From: Planctomycetota bacterium
GTDB taxonomy: Bacteria > Planctomycetota > Planctomycetia > Pirellulales > Pirellulaceae
Direction of reading: 5' to 3'
DNA: 45,472 bases
Assembly (NCBI GenBank): GCA_024277285.1
Contig: JAJRVM010000016.1
Location: 1-45,472, forward strand
Of this stretch, positions 34,197-43,183 are shown piece by piece (positions within the stretch are counted from its first letter, which is position 1; the number at the start of each line of letters is the position of its first letter). The position numbers and the translations under genes are program-made. The notes below the pieces were generated by a model. It was not told the origin of the DNA and did no database searches. It saw only the letters and a program-made list of their open reading frames with translations.

Positions 34197-35396
34197 ATGC
34201 GCAAGACGACAATCCATTCTCACAAACAACTCGCGGGACAATACAATCACGTCGAACAATCTGGCGCTAATGCTGCCAGTCCCGAACAGCAACTGGACAA
34301 TGCAGTTGACCAATTGAACCACTACCTTGCGGCGCTCGAGCAACGCTGCGCAACCTCTGGTGGTGAGCTCGACCTCCTGACCCGTGAACTGTCAGACCAG
34401 ATCCATCATGTCGAAGCGTTGTGCGAAACGATGGAAACACAACTGGACGACCCCAAAGCAGTTCGTGAGAAACAAGCCGAGTTCCGAAAACGCACGCACG
34501 AATTTTTCTCGAAGAGCTACCTCATGAACCGCGCACGAACATGGCCGCGTGGTTACCCTGGCGACTACGAGATCATTGACACGGTGTATGATAACCGGAC
34601 CCCGTCCGAAGGAATCGGCCAACTGCTGGATCGCTACTTCCTTGCTGCCACCCTCGCACATGGCATCCAGAATCGACGTGAGAAAATGCGTGACATGCTG
34701 GCCGAGCAATTGCGCAGCTGTCCCAATGCGCAGGTCTTGAACATCGGCTGCGGCCCTTGCCGGGAAGTACTGGAACTTGCTCCCGTTATTAAAGAAACGA
34801 ATGCCCATTTCACTAACGTCGATTTCGATACGGACGCGCTCCTCTTTTCGGCGCAGCGGCTGACCAAGGCCGGTATCGGCGACAACGTCAGTTTTCGACA
34901 GTACAATGCTCTGCGCATGATCAACGCACAGAGAAATATCCGCGAATTCGGCCACGTCGACATCGTCTATACGATCGGTCTGCTCGATTACCTCAGCGAT
35001 GAAGTCCTCGTGCGTCTGCTCAAATCACTCTATGCCATGCTCAAGCCAGGCGGAGTGTTCATCGCCGTCTTCAAAGACGCCAATCAGTACGCTACGCCCG
35101 ATTACCACTGGCTGGTCGACTGGACAGGGTTCTTGCAACGCGACGCACAAGCAAGCCGCCAACTCTTCCATAACGCCGCGATCCCAGATGATGCCGTCAC
35201 CATCAGCCGCACGCCCGATGATGTCATGATCTTCTACCGACTCCTGCAAACGGCCGACACGACCGTCAACACGTCACTGCAGGGACCTCACGATCGACGC
35301 CAGGAAGCCGGTGTGCGGCCAGCACGGCGAGAGCAAGAGCAGCGCAACGATCGACCAACTCGGCCATCGTGGCGCAAGCCCGAGCAGACGCGCTAA
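34197..35396 (+). CDS. SAM-dependent methyltransferase resembling PhcB-type 3-OH-PAME synthases
   Basis: This 399-residue protein has a helical N-terminal region (~25-130). The segment WPRGYPGDYEIIDTVY follows, then a Rossmann methyltransferase core with VLNIGCGPCREV (~180-192), NVDFDTDAL, and IGLLDYLSDE. The GY-GDY segment before the core, and its spacing, recall proteins annotated as extracellular factor (3-hydroxypalmitate methyl ester) biosynthesis proteins, with Ralstonia PhcB as the model. Those make a diffusible fatty acid methyl ester used in cell-density sensing. This assignment is from memory of the family and not from a search. The last ~50 residues are a charged low-complexity tail (RRQEAGVRPARREQEQRN). 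The stop codon lies inside a 15 bp duplication (GCGCTAACGTTTGGG, 35390-35420). Confidence 0.75.
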   Translation: MRKTTIHSHKQLAGQYNHVEQSGANAASPEQQLDNAVDQLNHYLAALEQRCATSGGELDLLTRELSDQIHHVEALCETMETQLDDPKAVREKQAEFRKRTHEFFSKSYLMNRARTWPRGYPGDYEIIDTVYDNRTPSEGIGQLLDRYFLAATLAHGIQNRREKMRDMLAEQLRSCPNAQVLNIGCGPCREVLELAPVIKETNAHFTNVDFDTDALLFSAQRLTKAGIGDNVSFRQYNALRMINAQRNIREFGHVDIVYTIGLLDYLSDEVLVRLLKSLYAMLKPGGVFIAVFKDANQYATPDYHWLVDWTGFLQRDAQASRQLFHNAAIPDDAVTISRTPDDVMIFYRLLQTADTTVNTSLQGPHDRRQEAGVRPARREQEQRNDRPTRPSWRKPEQTR

Positions 35397-35471
35397 CGTT
35401 TGGGCGCGCTAACGTTTGGGCCAAGAAAACTTCTCTGTGGCACAATGGGGCGCGCCATAGAACGCGAGCCC

Positions 35472-35499
35472 CGATCCTGCGGAAGAAACCGCAGGATCG
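35472..35499. terminator. Perfect hairpin between convergent genes
   Basis: CGATCCTGCGG-aagaaa-CCGCAGGATCG is an exact 11 bp inverted repeat with a 6-base loop, midway between the methyltransferase (+) and the BON gene (-). No T-run follows on either side, but its position fits a bidirectional terminator. Confidence 0.5.
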
Positions 35500-35564
35500 T
35501 AAGTACTCTCCCTCAGCCACAAAGGCTGTGTCGACGGCAGGCGAGATACTCAGGCGACCTAGCG

Positions 35565-35864
35565 TCAAAACATGCAACGACGCACACTACTCAACCCTGC
35601 AGCCGAGATTACGTCAACTCGATTGTCTATTCGAGCGACACCCGGAACATCCTTTAGTATCGACTGCAAGACCTGCTTCAAGTAGAAGCTCGGTACCGTG
35701 CCACGAAGCGTTAACACACCATCGTCGTAGTCGCAGGTGATCTCGCGCCAATGACGCGTGAAGTGACAACTGCGCGATAACACTCCGTTCACACACTTCA
35801 ACACATCGCCTGTCATTCCCGCCGCTTCGTCGATGCGAATGCGATTGTCCATTGTGCTTTCCAT
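35565..35864 (-). CDS. BON-domain protein
   Basis: This 99-residue protein matches the BON fold pattern: HFTRHWREITCDYDDGVLTLRG, then LKQVLQSILKDVPGVARIDNRV. BON domains bind phospholipid or other ligands and often occur in envelope stress proteins. No signal peptide is visible, so it may act in the cytoplasm. AAGGAAAGGG lies upstream of the ATG at 35864. An internal Met four codons later is the alternative start. Confidence 0.8.
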   Translation of the reverse strand: MESTMDNRIRIDEAAGMTGDVLKCVNGVLSRSCHFTRHWREITCDYDDGVLTLRGTVPSFYLKQVLQSILKDVPGVARIDNRVDVISAAGLSSVRRCMF

Positions 35865-36577
35865 CGCGATCCCTTTCCTTGTTCAGGGCTACCCCAATTC
35901 TCGCTTCGACTCTCCTAGGGATCACCGATCCCACACATAAGAATATCCCGAACAAATGGCGATTTACAACACCAATCGGGATTTTCTCACTTAACAATCC
36001 CCCCGGCCGAGTTACCGATGCTAGCTATTCTTGACTGCCCTTGCACGGCGACTCGCTCCGTCCTTAGCCCCAATTCGCGTCGAACGTCCGCCGCCGCCTG
36101 CCGCGTCGCAATGTACTAGGCAGCACGTCTTGCCCCAGAACCAGGGACGCGACCTTGCCGCAGAACCAGGGACGCGACCAGCCACCACACAACCACACCA
36201 GAATCCCACTATTATTCGATGTCGAGTGGACAAAGTCTATCGTGGTCAAGCTTGCCTGAACCAGCCTTCTGGCACACCAGCGCAAGGACTGCCACCGCGC
36301 AACGACGCTCACCAACTCGACCGACGTTAGACAGTCGCGTCGGGGGAGCGCGTCGGCTGGTCGCCAGCGCAATAGCCAATACGCCGAGCGCCCGCAACTG
36401 GTTCTGTTGGGCCGTATGTAAGAAGGAAAAAAATGGCAAAATTTTTGGCTCACCGTGACTGGACACGGTACCGCAAAGTGAACGCGCAGAAATGCACGCA
36501 CGTAACTTGGGCCCAGCACGGACCGCTAGTGTGACCAGCTTGGCCAAGAAGTGCCGGGAACCGCCACCGTTTCAGCA
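35865..36577. other. Gene-free spacer with a 25 bp tandem duplication
   Basis: TTGCC-CAGAACCAGGGACGCGACC is present twice in tandem (36130-36154, 36155-36179) with one mismatch. A 33-codon frame at 36433-36534 has AAGGA upstream and might be translated, but nothing else supports it. No other gene is evident. Confidence 0.4.
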
Positions 36578-36829
36578 TCAGCGTCGGGGCGATCGAGCAC
36601 CGGTGCGTCCTATCGGCATGGCGCGGCCGCGATAGTGACGGCGACGGATCGTGTTGCCGTAGAAGTGCAAAGGCCGGTAGGGACGATGAAGAACGTCCGT
36701 ATTTCGAATCCTCTGTCGTTCCGCACCAAACTTGATAACGGCCGGATCCCAACTTGGTTCGGCACCAAAAGCAGCAAACGCCAGAAAAAGACTGGCCAAA
36801 GCAGCCAATGCAATCAAGTGCTTTCTCAT
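36578..36829 (-). CDS. Small exported protein (83 aa)
   Basis: The N-terminus is a clear signal peptide (MRKHLIALAALASLFLAFAAFGA-E). The mature part is about 60 residues, very basic, with PSWDPAVIKFGAERQRI and RPYRPLHFYGNTIRRRHYRG. I associate this pattern with small secreted planctomycete proteins. Good spacing from GAGGAA supports the ATG at 36829. The function is unknown. Short length and high Arg content suggest binding to an acidic partner or envelope polymer, but that is a guess. Confidence 0.7.
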   Translation of the reverse strand: MRKHLIALAALASLFLAFAAFGAEPSWDPAVIKFGAERQRIRNTDVLHRPYRPLHFYGNTIRRRHYRGRAMPIGRTGARSPRR

Positions 36830-37110
36830 GATTTCCTCATTTCGATCTAAGTCTCTATGGGGACAAAAACAATAGATCGGACGGGCAGCGAGTCCCGTTC
36901 CATGCGTGGGTGTTAATTCATCGTCAGGACAACGACCAATCGCTCAAATATAGAATGTGGCTAGCGGCGGGGTGGCATGGCGAGGGCACTACGTGATCGA
37001 ATACCGACTCGTCAATGCGGGAAATCCCGTTGATGACGATTGCGCCTGTTGTGCATTTCGTGGCCAGCAGGTCACGACGCACAAATGGCAAGGACTCCGC
37101 CAGAGGTGGC

Positions 37111-37174
37111 AATCGCCTTTGCTGCCAATCGCCTTTGCTGCCAATCGCCTTTGCTGCCAGTCGCCTTTGCTGCC
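37111..37174. repeat. Four tandem 16 bp repeats
   Basis: AATCGCCTTTGCTGCC occurs three times and AGTCGCCTTTGCTGCC once, end to end. The array begins two bases after the stop codon of the minus-strand gene at 37177, so it would form the start of that mRNA's 3' untranslated region. The 347 bases from 36830 to 37176 hold nothing else that I can support. Confidence 0.9.
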
Positions 37175-37176
37175 AG

Positions 37177-37584
37177 TCAATCGGACAGGCCTTCCGACGG
37201 CAGTGTCCATTGGTCGCGTTGGGCAAATCGCAAACAAGCGTTCAACACTTCCTGGTCATCTCGAAAGCCGTCCGCTTGAAAATCAGGCTGGTCGTCGTCG
37301 CTCTTGATGAAATACCACAATGCGCCACGCAACCATGACTGCTGCGTCGGCGAAAAGACATCCCACTCCGAAACCACACGCCCCAGCACGTGGCAAATCG
37401 ACTCGGCCAACACCCGGTCAATCTCGGGATGCTGTGCCTGTTCGCCTTGGACATCTTCCAGATGCGCATAGGCGGCTTGGAGCAGTTGTTCGGGAGACAA
37501 TAGTTGGCCACGACGAACATGCTCTTCCAAACGCGCCAACTGGCGCTCGTTCAATCCGTCCGGCTGACCCACTTGTTCACTCAC
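37177..37584 (-). CDS. Small conserved hypothetical protein (135 aa)
   Basis: The protein is soluble and mostly helical. Its C-terminal half has SQHPEID-like text (QHPEIDRVLAESICHVLG) followed by QQSWLRGALWYFIKSDDDQPDF and DDQEVLNACLRFA. The W-L-G-A-x-Y-F-x-SDD-x-PD pattern looks like a conserved domain of unknown function. I assign GTG at 37584 because GGAGGAG sits seven bases upstream. An ATG at 37707 would add 41 residues running through a tandem repeat. Confidence 0.7.
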   Translation of the reverse strand: MSEQVGQPDGLNERQLARLEEHVRRGQLLSPEQLLQAAYAHLEDVQGEQAQHPEIDRVLAESICHVLGRVVSEWDVFSPTQQSWLRGALWYFIKSDDDQPDFQADGFRDDQEVLNACLRFAQRDQWTLPSEGLSD

Positions 37585-38275
37585 CGTCTCGCTCCTCCAC
37601 ACCCTCACTCCCGCAACACCACGGCTCCCGCAACACCACGGCTCCCGCAACACCAAAACCGCATTCCGCCTGCGGCAAAACAGACGCCACGCACCACTTA
37701 TGCCCATTCACTCTATGCCCCAAAAGCACACCTCTTCAAGCAGTTTTTGCCGTCGGGCCCCAAGGGGTGTGGCAACATCGCAAGCCTCATTGTATCACAG
37801 CCAGCGTCGGCGGATGCCACCTTTTTCTGAAGCCGTTGCCGCAATACCAACGTGCACCGATTCATGGCTCTCGGCAGAGCCTCGAATCCGGTCACAAGAC
37901 CAGCAGCAGGCGTCGCCAATGCCAAACCGTTCCACATGCTGACCAGGCGCTTGGACAGGCTTTTTTGGCTCCTCCTCGGTTCTCGGGCGACCGTCGCATG
38001 GTTTGAAACGACCAGCGTCCAGAAACGTCCAGGCAGGTAGATTCTTGGTCCCGAGTAGTTTCCACGGCGACGCGAGTGTACAATTTAGGCATCCGTTACG
38101 AGTCGTTCTTGAGGGTAAAAACAGCTGCCGAGTTGCGAAAACTGCGGCAGTATGCATCCGCTCATCGACCGTTTTGTGACAATCGATAGAATCGATGCTG
38201 GTAAAAGCCTGCCGCAACGTCGACACTTCCAGCCCTCCCCCACCTTGGTCGGCCTCATTCACGAAGGAGTAATGC
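37585..38275. other. Gene-free spacer with 17 bp tandem repeats
   Basis: ACGGCTCCCGCAACACC is present twice (37621-37637, 37638-37654), preceded by a 13 bp partial copy from 37608. This lies just upstream of the start of the minus-strand gene at 37584. The other frames here do not look like genes. The right end holds GAAGGAG, the ribosome-binding site of the oxidoreductase. Confidence 0.5.
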
Positions 38276-39787
38276 ATGACACGCTATTCGCGACGACGCT
38301 TTCTTGGCACATCCCTGGCCGCTGCGGCAACCGCCTACGCAGCACCTCACATCGCCTATGCGAAGGATCCGAACGAGAAGTTAGGGGTGGCGGTGGTCGG
38401 CGTGCGTGGACGCGGTGGCAACCACATCAGCGCTTACCTGGATGATGCGCGCACCGACATTCAATACGTCGTCGATGTTGACGAAAAAGTCGGTGAGAGC
38501 CGTGCCGCTCAAATCGCGGAAAAGCAGGGATTCAAGCCGAAGTTCGTCCGTGACATGCGCGAGGCATTTGACGATCCCAACGTGGATGTTGTCAGCACAG
38601 CAACTCCCAACCACTGGCATGCACTCTGCGGTGTGTGGGCCATGCAAGCGGGCAAGGACGCTTACATCGAGAAACCGATTTGCCATGAAGTCGCCGAAGG
38701 CAGGGCGTTGGTCGCCGCATCCGAAAAATACAAACGTATGTGCCAGGTCGGGACCCAGTGCCGATCTAGCCAGGCATTGCGTGACGCGGTGGCGTTCATG
38801 CAAGAGGAAAAAGGGATCGGCGAAGTCCGCTTCGCGCGCGGACTCTGTTACAAACGGCGCACGTCGATCAACCCGTTGGGCGACTACCCCATCCCGGCCC
38901 AAGTCAACTTCAACCTCTGGTCGGGCCCCGCTCCCTTTACCGATCCCAAACTCACACGGAAGAGCTTCCACTACGACTGGCACTGGCAACGTCTTTACGG
39001 CAATGGCGACTCGGGCAACCAGGGGCCACACCAATTCGATATCGCGCGCTGGGGTTTGGGCATCATGTCACACCCGATCAGCGTGGTCACGTATGGTGGC
39101 CGTCTCGGCTACCAGGCCGAGCGTAAAGACCCGAGCTATGTCGATGCGGGCGACACGGCAAACACCGAAGTATCGATCTACGATTACCCCGACAAGTGCA
39201 TCGTTTTTGAAACGCGTGGGCTGTCGGTCGACAATTCGGCCGATGAAGACCTGAACAAGCTGTTCCAATCGACCAAGGGCAACAAGATTGGCGTCGTCTT
39301 CTACGGCTCGGAAGGCTATCTGGTGCAAAAGTCGTATTCGCACTGCGTCGCCTACGACAAAGACATGAACGTCATCAAAGAATTCAAGGGTGGCGGCAAC
39401 CATTTCGGCAACTTCCTGGATGCCTGCGTCAGCCGAAAGCGGGAAACACTGCACGCCGACGTCCTGGATGGTCACCTTTCGGCAGCGTTGGCACACCTCG
39501 GCAACATCTCGTACTATATGGGCGAAAAGAACCTGGTTTCCCCGGCGGAATTGAAACAAGCCGTCGCCGGGATCAAGTCGCTGGATGACAACGAAGCGAC
39601 TGTCGAGCGTACGGTACAGCACCTGATCGACAATCATGTGGATCTGGAAAAGTACCCCCTCTCACTCGGACCGTTCCTGCAATTCGATCCAGCGAAAGAG
39701 ATCTTCCCCCACTCGCCACAAGCGACGGCCATGATCACGCGCGAGTACCGCAAGGAATTCACTTGCCCCACCAAGGAGAACGTCTAA
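38276..39787 (+). CDS. Tat-exported Gfo/Idh/MocA-family oxidoreductase
   Basis: This 503-residue protein has a twin-arginine signal (SRRRFLGTSLAAAATAYA, then A-x-A sites) and a Rossmann domain starting VAVVGVRGRGGNHI. It contains the family's catalytic-region motif IEKPICHE and the usual ATPNHWHA segment. The C-terminal half is the substrate domain. Family members use NAD(P) to oxidise or reduce sugars and related compounds. Planctomycetes carry many Tat-exported copies, whose cofactor is presumably bound before export. The substrate is unknown. A strong AAGGAG lies upstream of the ATG at 38276. It is monocistronic. Confidence 0.93.
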   Translation: MTRYSRRRFLGTSLAAAATAYAAPHIAYAKDPNEKLGVAVVGVRGRGGNHISAYLDDARTDIQYVVDVDEKVGESRAAQIAEKQGFKPKFVRDMREAFDDPNVDVVSTATPNHWHALCGVWAMQAGKDAYIEKPICHEVAEGRALVAASEKYKRMCQVGTQCRSSQALRDAVAFMQEEKGIGEVRFARGLCYKRRTSINPLGDYPIPAQVNFNLWSGPAPFTDPKLTRKSFHYDWHWQRLYGNGDSGNQGPHQFDIARWGLGIMSHPISVVTYGGRLGYQAERKDPSYVDAGDTANTEVSIYDYPDKCIVFETRGLSVDNSADEDLNKLFQSTKGNKIGVVFYGSEGYLVQKSYSHCVAYDKDMNVIKEFKGGGNHFGNFLDACVSRKRETLHADVLDGHLSAALAHLGNISYYMGEKNLVSPAELKQAVAGIKSLDDNEATVERTVQHLIDNHVDLEKYPLSLGPFLQFDPAKEIFPHSPQATAMITREYRKEFTCPTKENV

Positions 39788-39800
39788 ACATGTTCACCGC

Positions 39801-39834
39801 GCGGCGACGCGGGGCGTCTATTTCGCCTCGCCGC
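39801..39834. terminator. GC-rich hairpin between convergent genes
   Basis: GCGGCGA (39801-39807) pairs with TCGCCGC (39828-39834), and an inner GGCG pairs with CGCC. It occupies the short gap between the oxidoreductase (+) and the chorismate mutase fusion (-). No T-run is present. Confidence 0.4.
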
Positions 39835-39836
39835 CG

Positions 39837-41942
39837 CTAGCGATGCAACGCGGCGACCAAGTCACGAAACTCGTCAAATCCTAACGCCGGCCCAGCGCCA
39901 CTCAACGCCTGTGCGCAATTCGGGTGCAGGTCGAGCATGATTGCATGTGCGCCGACCGCGCGTGCGGCGAGTGCCAACGGCGGCACCAAGTCAACCTGCT
40001 GAACAGCCTGCGAGGGAGCGACGGCGACGGGCAAATGCGTGGTTTTCTTGAGAATCGACACGCCGCCCAAATCAAGCGTGCTACGCGCGCCGGACTCGGG
40101 CCCGCCGATACCATGCTCACACAAGATCACTTGCTGGTTACCCCGTGCCATGATGAACTCGGCAGCAGCAAGCAACTGTTCGAGCGAGGCTGACATGCCA
40201 CGTTTGAGCATGACCGCGCGATGCACGCCTCCCACTTCACTCAGCAAGGGATAATTGTGCATGTTCAGTGGTCCGATCATGAGGATATCGACCATTTCCG
40301 CAGCGCGCTCGACGTCGTCCGGAGCCATAATTTCCGTCAAGACGGGCAACGCATAGCGCCGCCCTGCCGCAGCCAACATCTCAAGACCCTGCCACCCCAA
40401 GCCCTGAAAACCCAGTCGCTGAAAACCCAGTCGCTGAAAATCGCCGCCTTGAGAACGATCGTCATGAGCGCCGGCATTCGGCACAACTTCGGGCTGGTCG
40501 AGTGTATTGAAACAGCCGCCATACAAGATCTGCCCGCCACACTCCTTGACCTGCTGCGCACACGCCAAAATCTGCTGCTCCGATTCGACCGCCGGTGGGC
40601 CCGCCATGATCACCAATTGTGCGCCTCCCAACGGCACATCACCGATCCGCAAGACCGTATCGTGCTGCTTGGCCGCGCGGCTCGATAGCTGTACGCACGG
40701 CCGCGGCGAATCACTCGCCGGCAACTCGGACTCTTCTCGCCCCTCATCGGTTGGGCGTGCTCCAACGCTGCGCGGTCCCACTAGCGTTTCGACCGTCGGC
40801 GCCGTTTTTTTGCGTTGTTCAATCGGATACGACCCCAGGATCTTCATGAAGCTGGTGACGCCACGCAGGTCGGTCAACGCATCTTCCACGTGTGGCTCGG
40901 CAATGTTCCCTTCAAAGTCGACATAGAAAACATACTCAAAGCGAGCTCCCTTGCGCGGTCGTGATTCGAGTTTCGTCATGTTGATCCCATGACGTTGCAT
41001 CACGACCATCGCCTCCAGCAACGCTCCCGACTCATGCTGCGTGGCAATGATCAACGATGTCTTGGCTGGAATGCGCACATCAACGGTTACGGGCCTTGCC
41101 GCTACCACAATGAATCGCGTCAGATTCTCAAGTTGATCAGCAATGTTCCGCTTGATCACTTTCAGGCCGTAGAGCTGCGCCGCTTCTTCACTCGCGATAG
41201 CTGCCTGAGAAAGATCTTGGTTCTCTTTCACCTGACGAACGGCCATCGCCGTGTCGACCATCGGCTCTTTGTGACAATTGTCCAACTGCGCCAGAAAATG
41301 ACTGCATTGCCCAAGTGCTTGCCATTGTGACAGGACGCGACGAATCTTCGACAGCGGCACATCTTCAATCGCTAACAAGCAGTGCCGTATCTCGAAGACT
41401 TCCTCGCCAACAATGCTCAACTTGGTACGCAACAGCAGGTCATACACCTCGTTGATCACGCCCGCCGTCGTATTCTCGACCGGTAGCACGCCGTAGTCGG
41501 CCGCCCCCTGCTCTACCGCCTGCACGACTTCGGCAAAGGTTGCATAACCTGTGAAGGTGCTGAGCGTTTCACGATCGGCAAAGTACTTTCTTGCCGCCGA
41601 TTGACTGAAATTCCCCTCCACCCCCTGATAGGCGATCCGTGGTGCCTCGGCGCCGATGTCGGGATTCCGATTGCGTTGCAGGTACAATTGCTGAGCGCGC
41701 AAGGAGTCGTCAATAATCTCGTGGAATATCGTCGTTACGGCGTGAGCGTCGAGCCCGATCTTGCGGCCTTTGGCGATCAGACGTGCCAGAAGTAGCTCTT
41801 CGCGATGAGCATCGCGCAGCTGAAGGTCCCGCCGATCCTTGTATTCAATTACCCCACCCACCAACTGCCGGCGCCGCGCTAAGAGCTCCAGGATCGCGTC
41901 ATCAATCTCGTTGATTTGATCGCGGAATTCGTTCAGATCCAT
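39837..41942 (-). CDS. pheA: Chorismate mutase-prephenate dehydratase-ACT fused to a degenerate DAHP synthase-like domain
   Basis: This 701-residue protein starts with an AroQ chorismate mutase (~1-90; RDQINEID, EYK, RDAHREE, RAQQ). Prephenate dehydratase follows (~100-280; YQGVEGNFS, LPVENT, NLTRF), then an ACT domain (~295-375; GALLEAM, LESRP) that normally senses phenylalanine. Together these convert chorismate to phenylpyruvate. After a linker comes a type I DAHP synthase-like domain (~435-700; LKRGMSAS, THLPVAVAPS). Key residues are changed: GPCS is GPPA (Pro450), the KPRTSPYS loop is replaced by repeats, PSH is PSQ (Gln645), and EVHP is DLHP (Asp671). It is probably inactive as a synthase and may act in regulation or scaffolding. 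The start at 41942 begins the mutase domain. A longer frame would run into tRNA-Asp. Confidence 0.9.
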   Translation of the reverse strand: MDLNEFRDQINEIDDAILELLARRRQLVGGVIEYKDRRDLQLRDAHREELLLARLIAKGRKIGLDAHAVTTIFHEIIDDSLRAQQLYLQRNRNPDIGAEAPRIAYQGVEGNFSQSAARKYFADRETLSTFTGYATFAEVVQAVEQGAADYGVLPVENTTAGVINEVYDLLLRTKLSIVGEEVFEIRHCLLAIEDVPLSKIRRVLSQWQALGQCSHFLAQLDNCHKEPMVDTAMAVRQVKENQDLSQAAIASEEAAQLYGLKVIKRNIADQLENLTRFIVVAARPVTVDVRIPAKTSLIIATQHESGALLEAMVVMQRHGINMTKLESRPRKGARFEYVFYVDFEGNIAEPHVEDALTDLRGVTSFMKILGSYPIEQRKKTAPTVETLVGPRSVGARPTDEGREESELPASDSPRPCVQLSSRAAKQHDTVLRIGDVPLGGAQLVIMAGPPAVESEQQILACAQQVKECGGQILYGGCFNTLDQPEVVPNAGAHDDRSQGGDFQRLGFQRLGFQGLGWQGLEMLAAAGRRYALPVLTEIMAPDDVERAAEMVDILMIGPLNMHNYPLLSEVGGVHRAVMLKRGMSASLEQLLAAAEFIMARGNQQVILCEHGIGGPESGARSTLDLGGVSILKKTTHLPVAVAPSQAVQQVDLVPPLALAARAVGAHAIMLDLHPNCAQALSGAGPALGFDEFRDLVAALHR
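40404..40443. repeat. 15 bp in-frame tandem repeat inside the DAHP synthase-like domain
   Basis: CTGAAAACCCAGTCG is present twice, followed by a partial copy. On the coding strand it encodes FQRLG-FQRLG before the natural FQGLG. It expands the loop where active DAHP synthases have their substrate-binding KPR segment. Confidence 0.85.
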
Positions 41943-42029
41943 AGCTGGCCGATTGTGTTGCTGAGGATCGGTCCCGGTGCGGTAAAAGAAAAACGCTCGC
42001 TGTCGACATCTGACAACGAGCGTCCAAAG

Positions 42030-42103
<74 letters not shown>

Positions 42104-42137
42104 AGAAAAACTGGGTAACTTCACCTATGAGCTGAAA

Positions 42138-42165
42138 ATTATACATCGGCATGAGCGGTCCGCAA
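42138..42165 (-). promoter_or_regulatory. Promoter of tRNA-Asp
   Basis: On the minus strand TTGCGG and a perfect TATAAT are separated by 16 bases. Transcription would start about 28 bases before the tRNA 5' end. Read-through could also transcribe the chorismate mutase fusion gene. Confidence 0.6.
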
Positions 42166-42303
42166 GCCCACCTGGAATCCAGAAAACCCGCCAAATTATG
42201 TTGCGCACTGCGACACACCTTTTTCTTCGATCCCGCCAACACCCGACTTGTGACCTACATTTTCGAGGAAAGCGAGCACTCAACCCATCCAACGGGGGGG
42301 ATT

Positions 42304-42450
42304 ATGTGGATCACGATCGAGCCTTTTTTGACCCCGGTATTCCGGGCATGCCAACACCTGGACCGACAGGAATGGATCGGCGTGTTTTTCGCCGCTCTCG
42401 TCATCGGCTATTTTTGCATGCGTGGATTTGGATCGCGTGCAAATTACTAA
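42304..42450 (+). CDS. Small membrane protein (48 aa)
   Basis: The frame has a single transmembrane helix (WIGVFFAALVIGYFCMRGF) followed by GSRANY. The ATG has a GGGGGGAT ribosome-binding site. The ending FCMRGFGSR-x-Y seems familiar from short planctomycete proteins, but I could not check this. The function is unknown. A 16 bp duplication (CACGACACACCCTACC twice, 42546-42577) follows about 95 bp downstream. Confidence 0.55.
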   Translation: MWITIEPFLTPVFRACQHLDRQEWIGVFFAALVIGYFCMRGFGSRANY

Positions 42451-42670
42451 AAACCGCCACAAATGTACCGGCGGGCACCACCCATACCGAATACCTGGCC
42501 TGGCAAGCAGTTGGTTGACCGGTTTCGGGGACCTGTCACGGCCCCCACGACACACCCTACCCACGACACACCCTACCCACCCGAAATAGCTCATGTGCCA
42601 AGCGAGTCTTGTATCGTAGTCTGGCACTTTCGCTCAGCTCCCAGCACAGGGAGCGATGAGGAGCAAAACT

Positions 42671-43060
42671 ATGGATATTTCCTTCACACCGTTGGCAGCC
42701 CCAGCCGCGTTGGCAAGCGTAGCGTTGATTGGCTACATGGTCGGCCAGCGCAAACGACGCCCGCAGATCAAACTCGAAGCAACCGACAGAATCGACGACA
42801 CCAATACGCTGATCGCCCAGGTTGAGATGGTTTCGGACCAACTGCGCCGCTGCATGGCAACACACCACTCGACTGTCGCCCGCTGTCGCGAGAAGATTCA
42901 GCGATTAAGTGAAAAACACGCCGACGACACAGACCGAGCCCACCATGCTCACATGCAAGAATTCCTAGGCCCCACGCAACGACTCTCGGACGACATTGCG
43001 CATGCCTATGACGAACTACGCAAACACACCCGCGCACTCCATCGCCTGCGACGACGATAA
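42671..43060 (+). CDS. Membrane-anchored coiled-coil protein resembling the N-terminal half of planctomycete GGDEF proteins
   Basis: This 129-residue protein has an N-terminal transmembrane helix (LAAPAALASVALIGYMVG), a QRKRR stop-transfer sequence, then a helical region with QVEMVSDQLRRCMATHHSTVARCREKIQRL and IAHAYDELRKHTRALH. I recall this arrangement (LE-ia-lr-la-HH-sv-FK and then IAnAYDElR) as the region before the GGDEF domain in planctomycete diguanylate cyclases. No GGDEF domain follows: the frame ends in RRR-stop. GAGGAG lies seven bases before the ATG at 42671. It may be a truncated relic or a stand-alone partner protein. Confidence 0.65.
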   Translation: MDISFTPLAAPAALASVALIGYMVGQRKRRPQIKLEATDRIDDTNTLIAQVEMVSDQLRRCMATHHSTVARCREKIQRLSEKHADDTDRAHHAHMQEFLGPTQRLSDDIAHAYDELRKHTRALHRLRRR

Positions 43061-43183
43061 CCGCCCTGTCGTTCGTAGGGTGTGCCAAGTTCGCCGCGAG
43101 GGCGATTTGCAGCGTTTGCCCGAGTACGGGTTCATCACCTATTCTTGTTCTTGGAACTAAGAAATCGAGGTCGATTGTCCAGC

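Noticed and set aside
36433..36534. 33-codon frame with AAGGA upstream
   Set aside because: There is only one weak signal, and no hydrophobic segment, pattern or neighbour supports it.
37111..37174. CRISPR-like or iteron origin
   Set aside because: The repeats are directly adjacent with no spacers, and no replication initiator gene or AT-rich region is nearby.
37320..38006. Plus-strand frame of 228 codons
   Set aside because: It crosses the tandem repeats, is rich in P, H and R, and overlaps the better-supported minus-strand gene.
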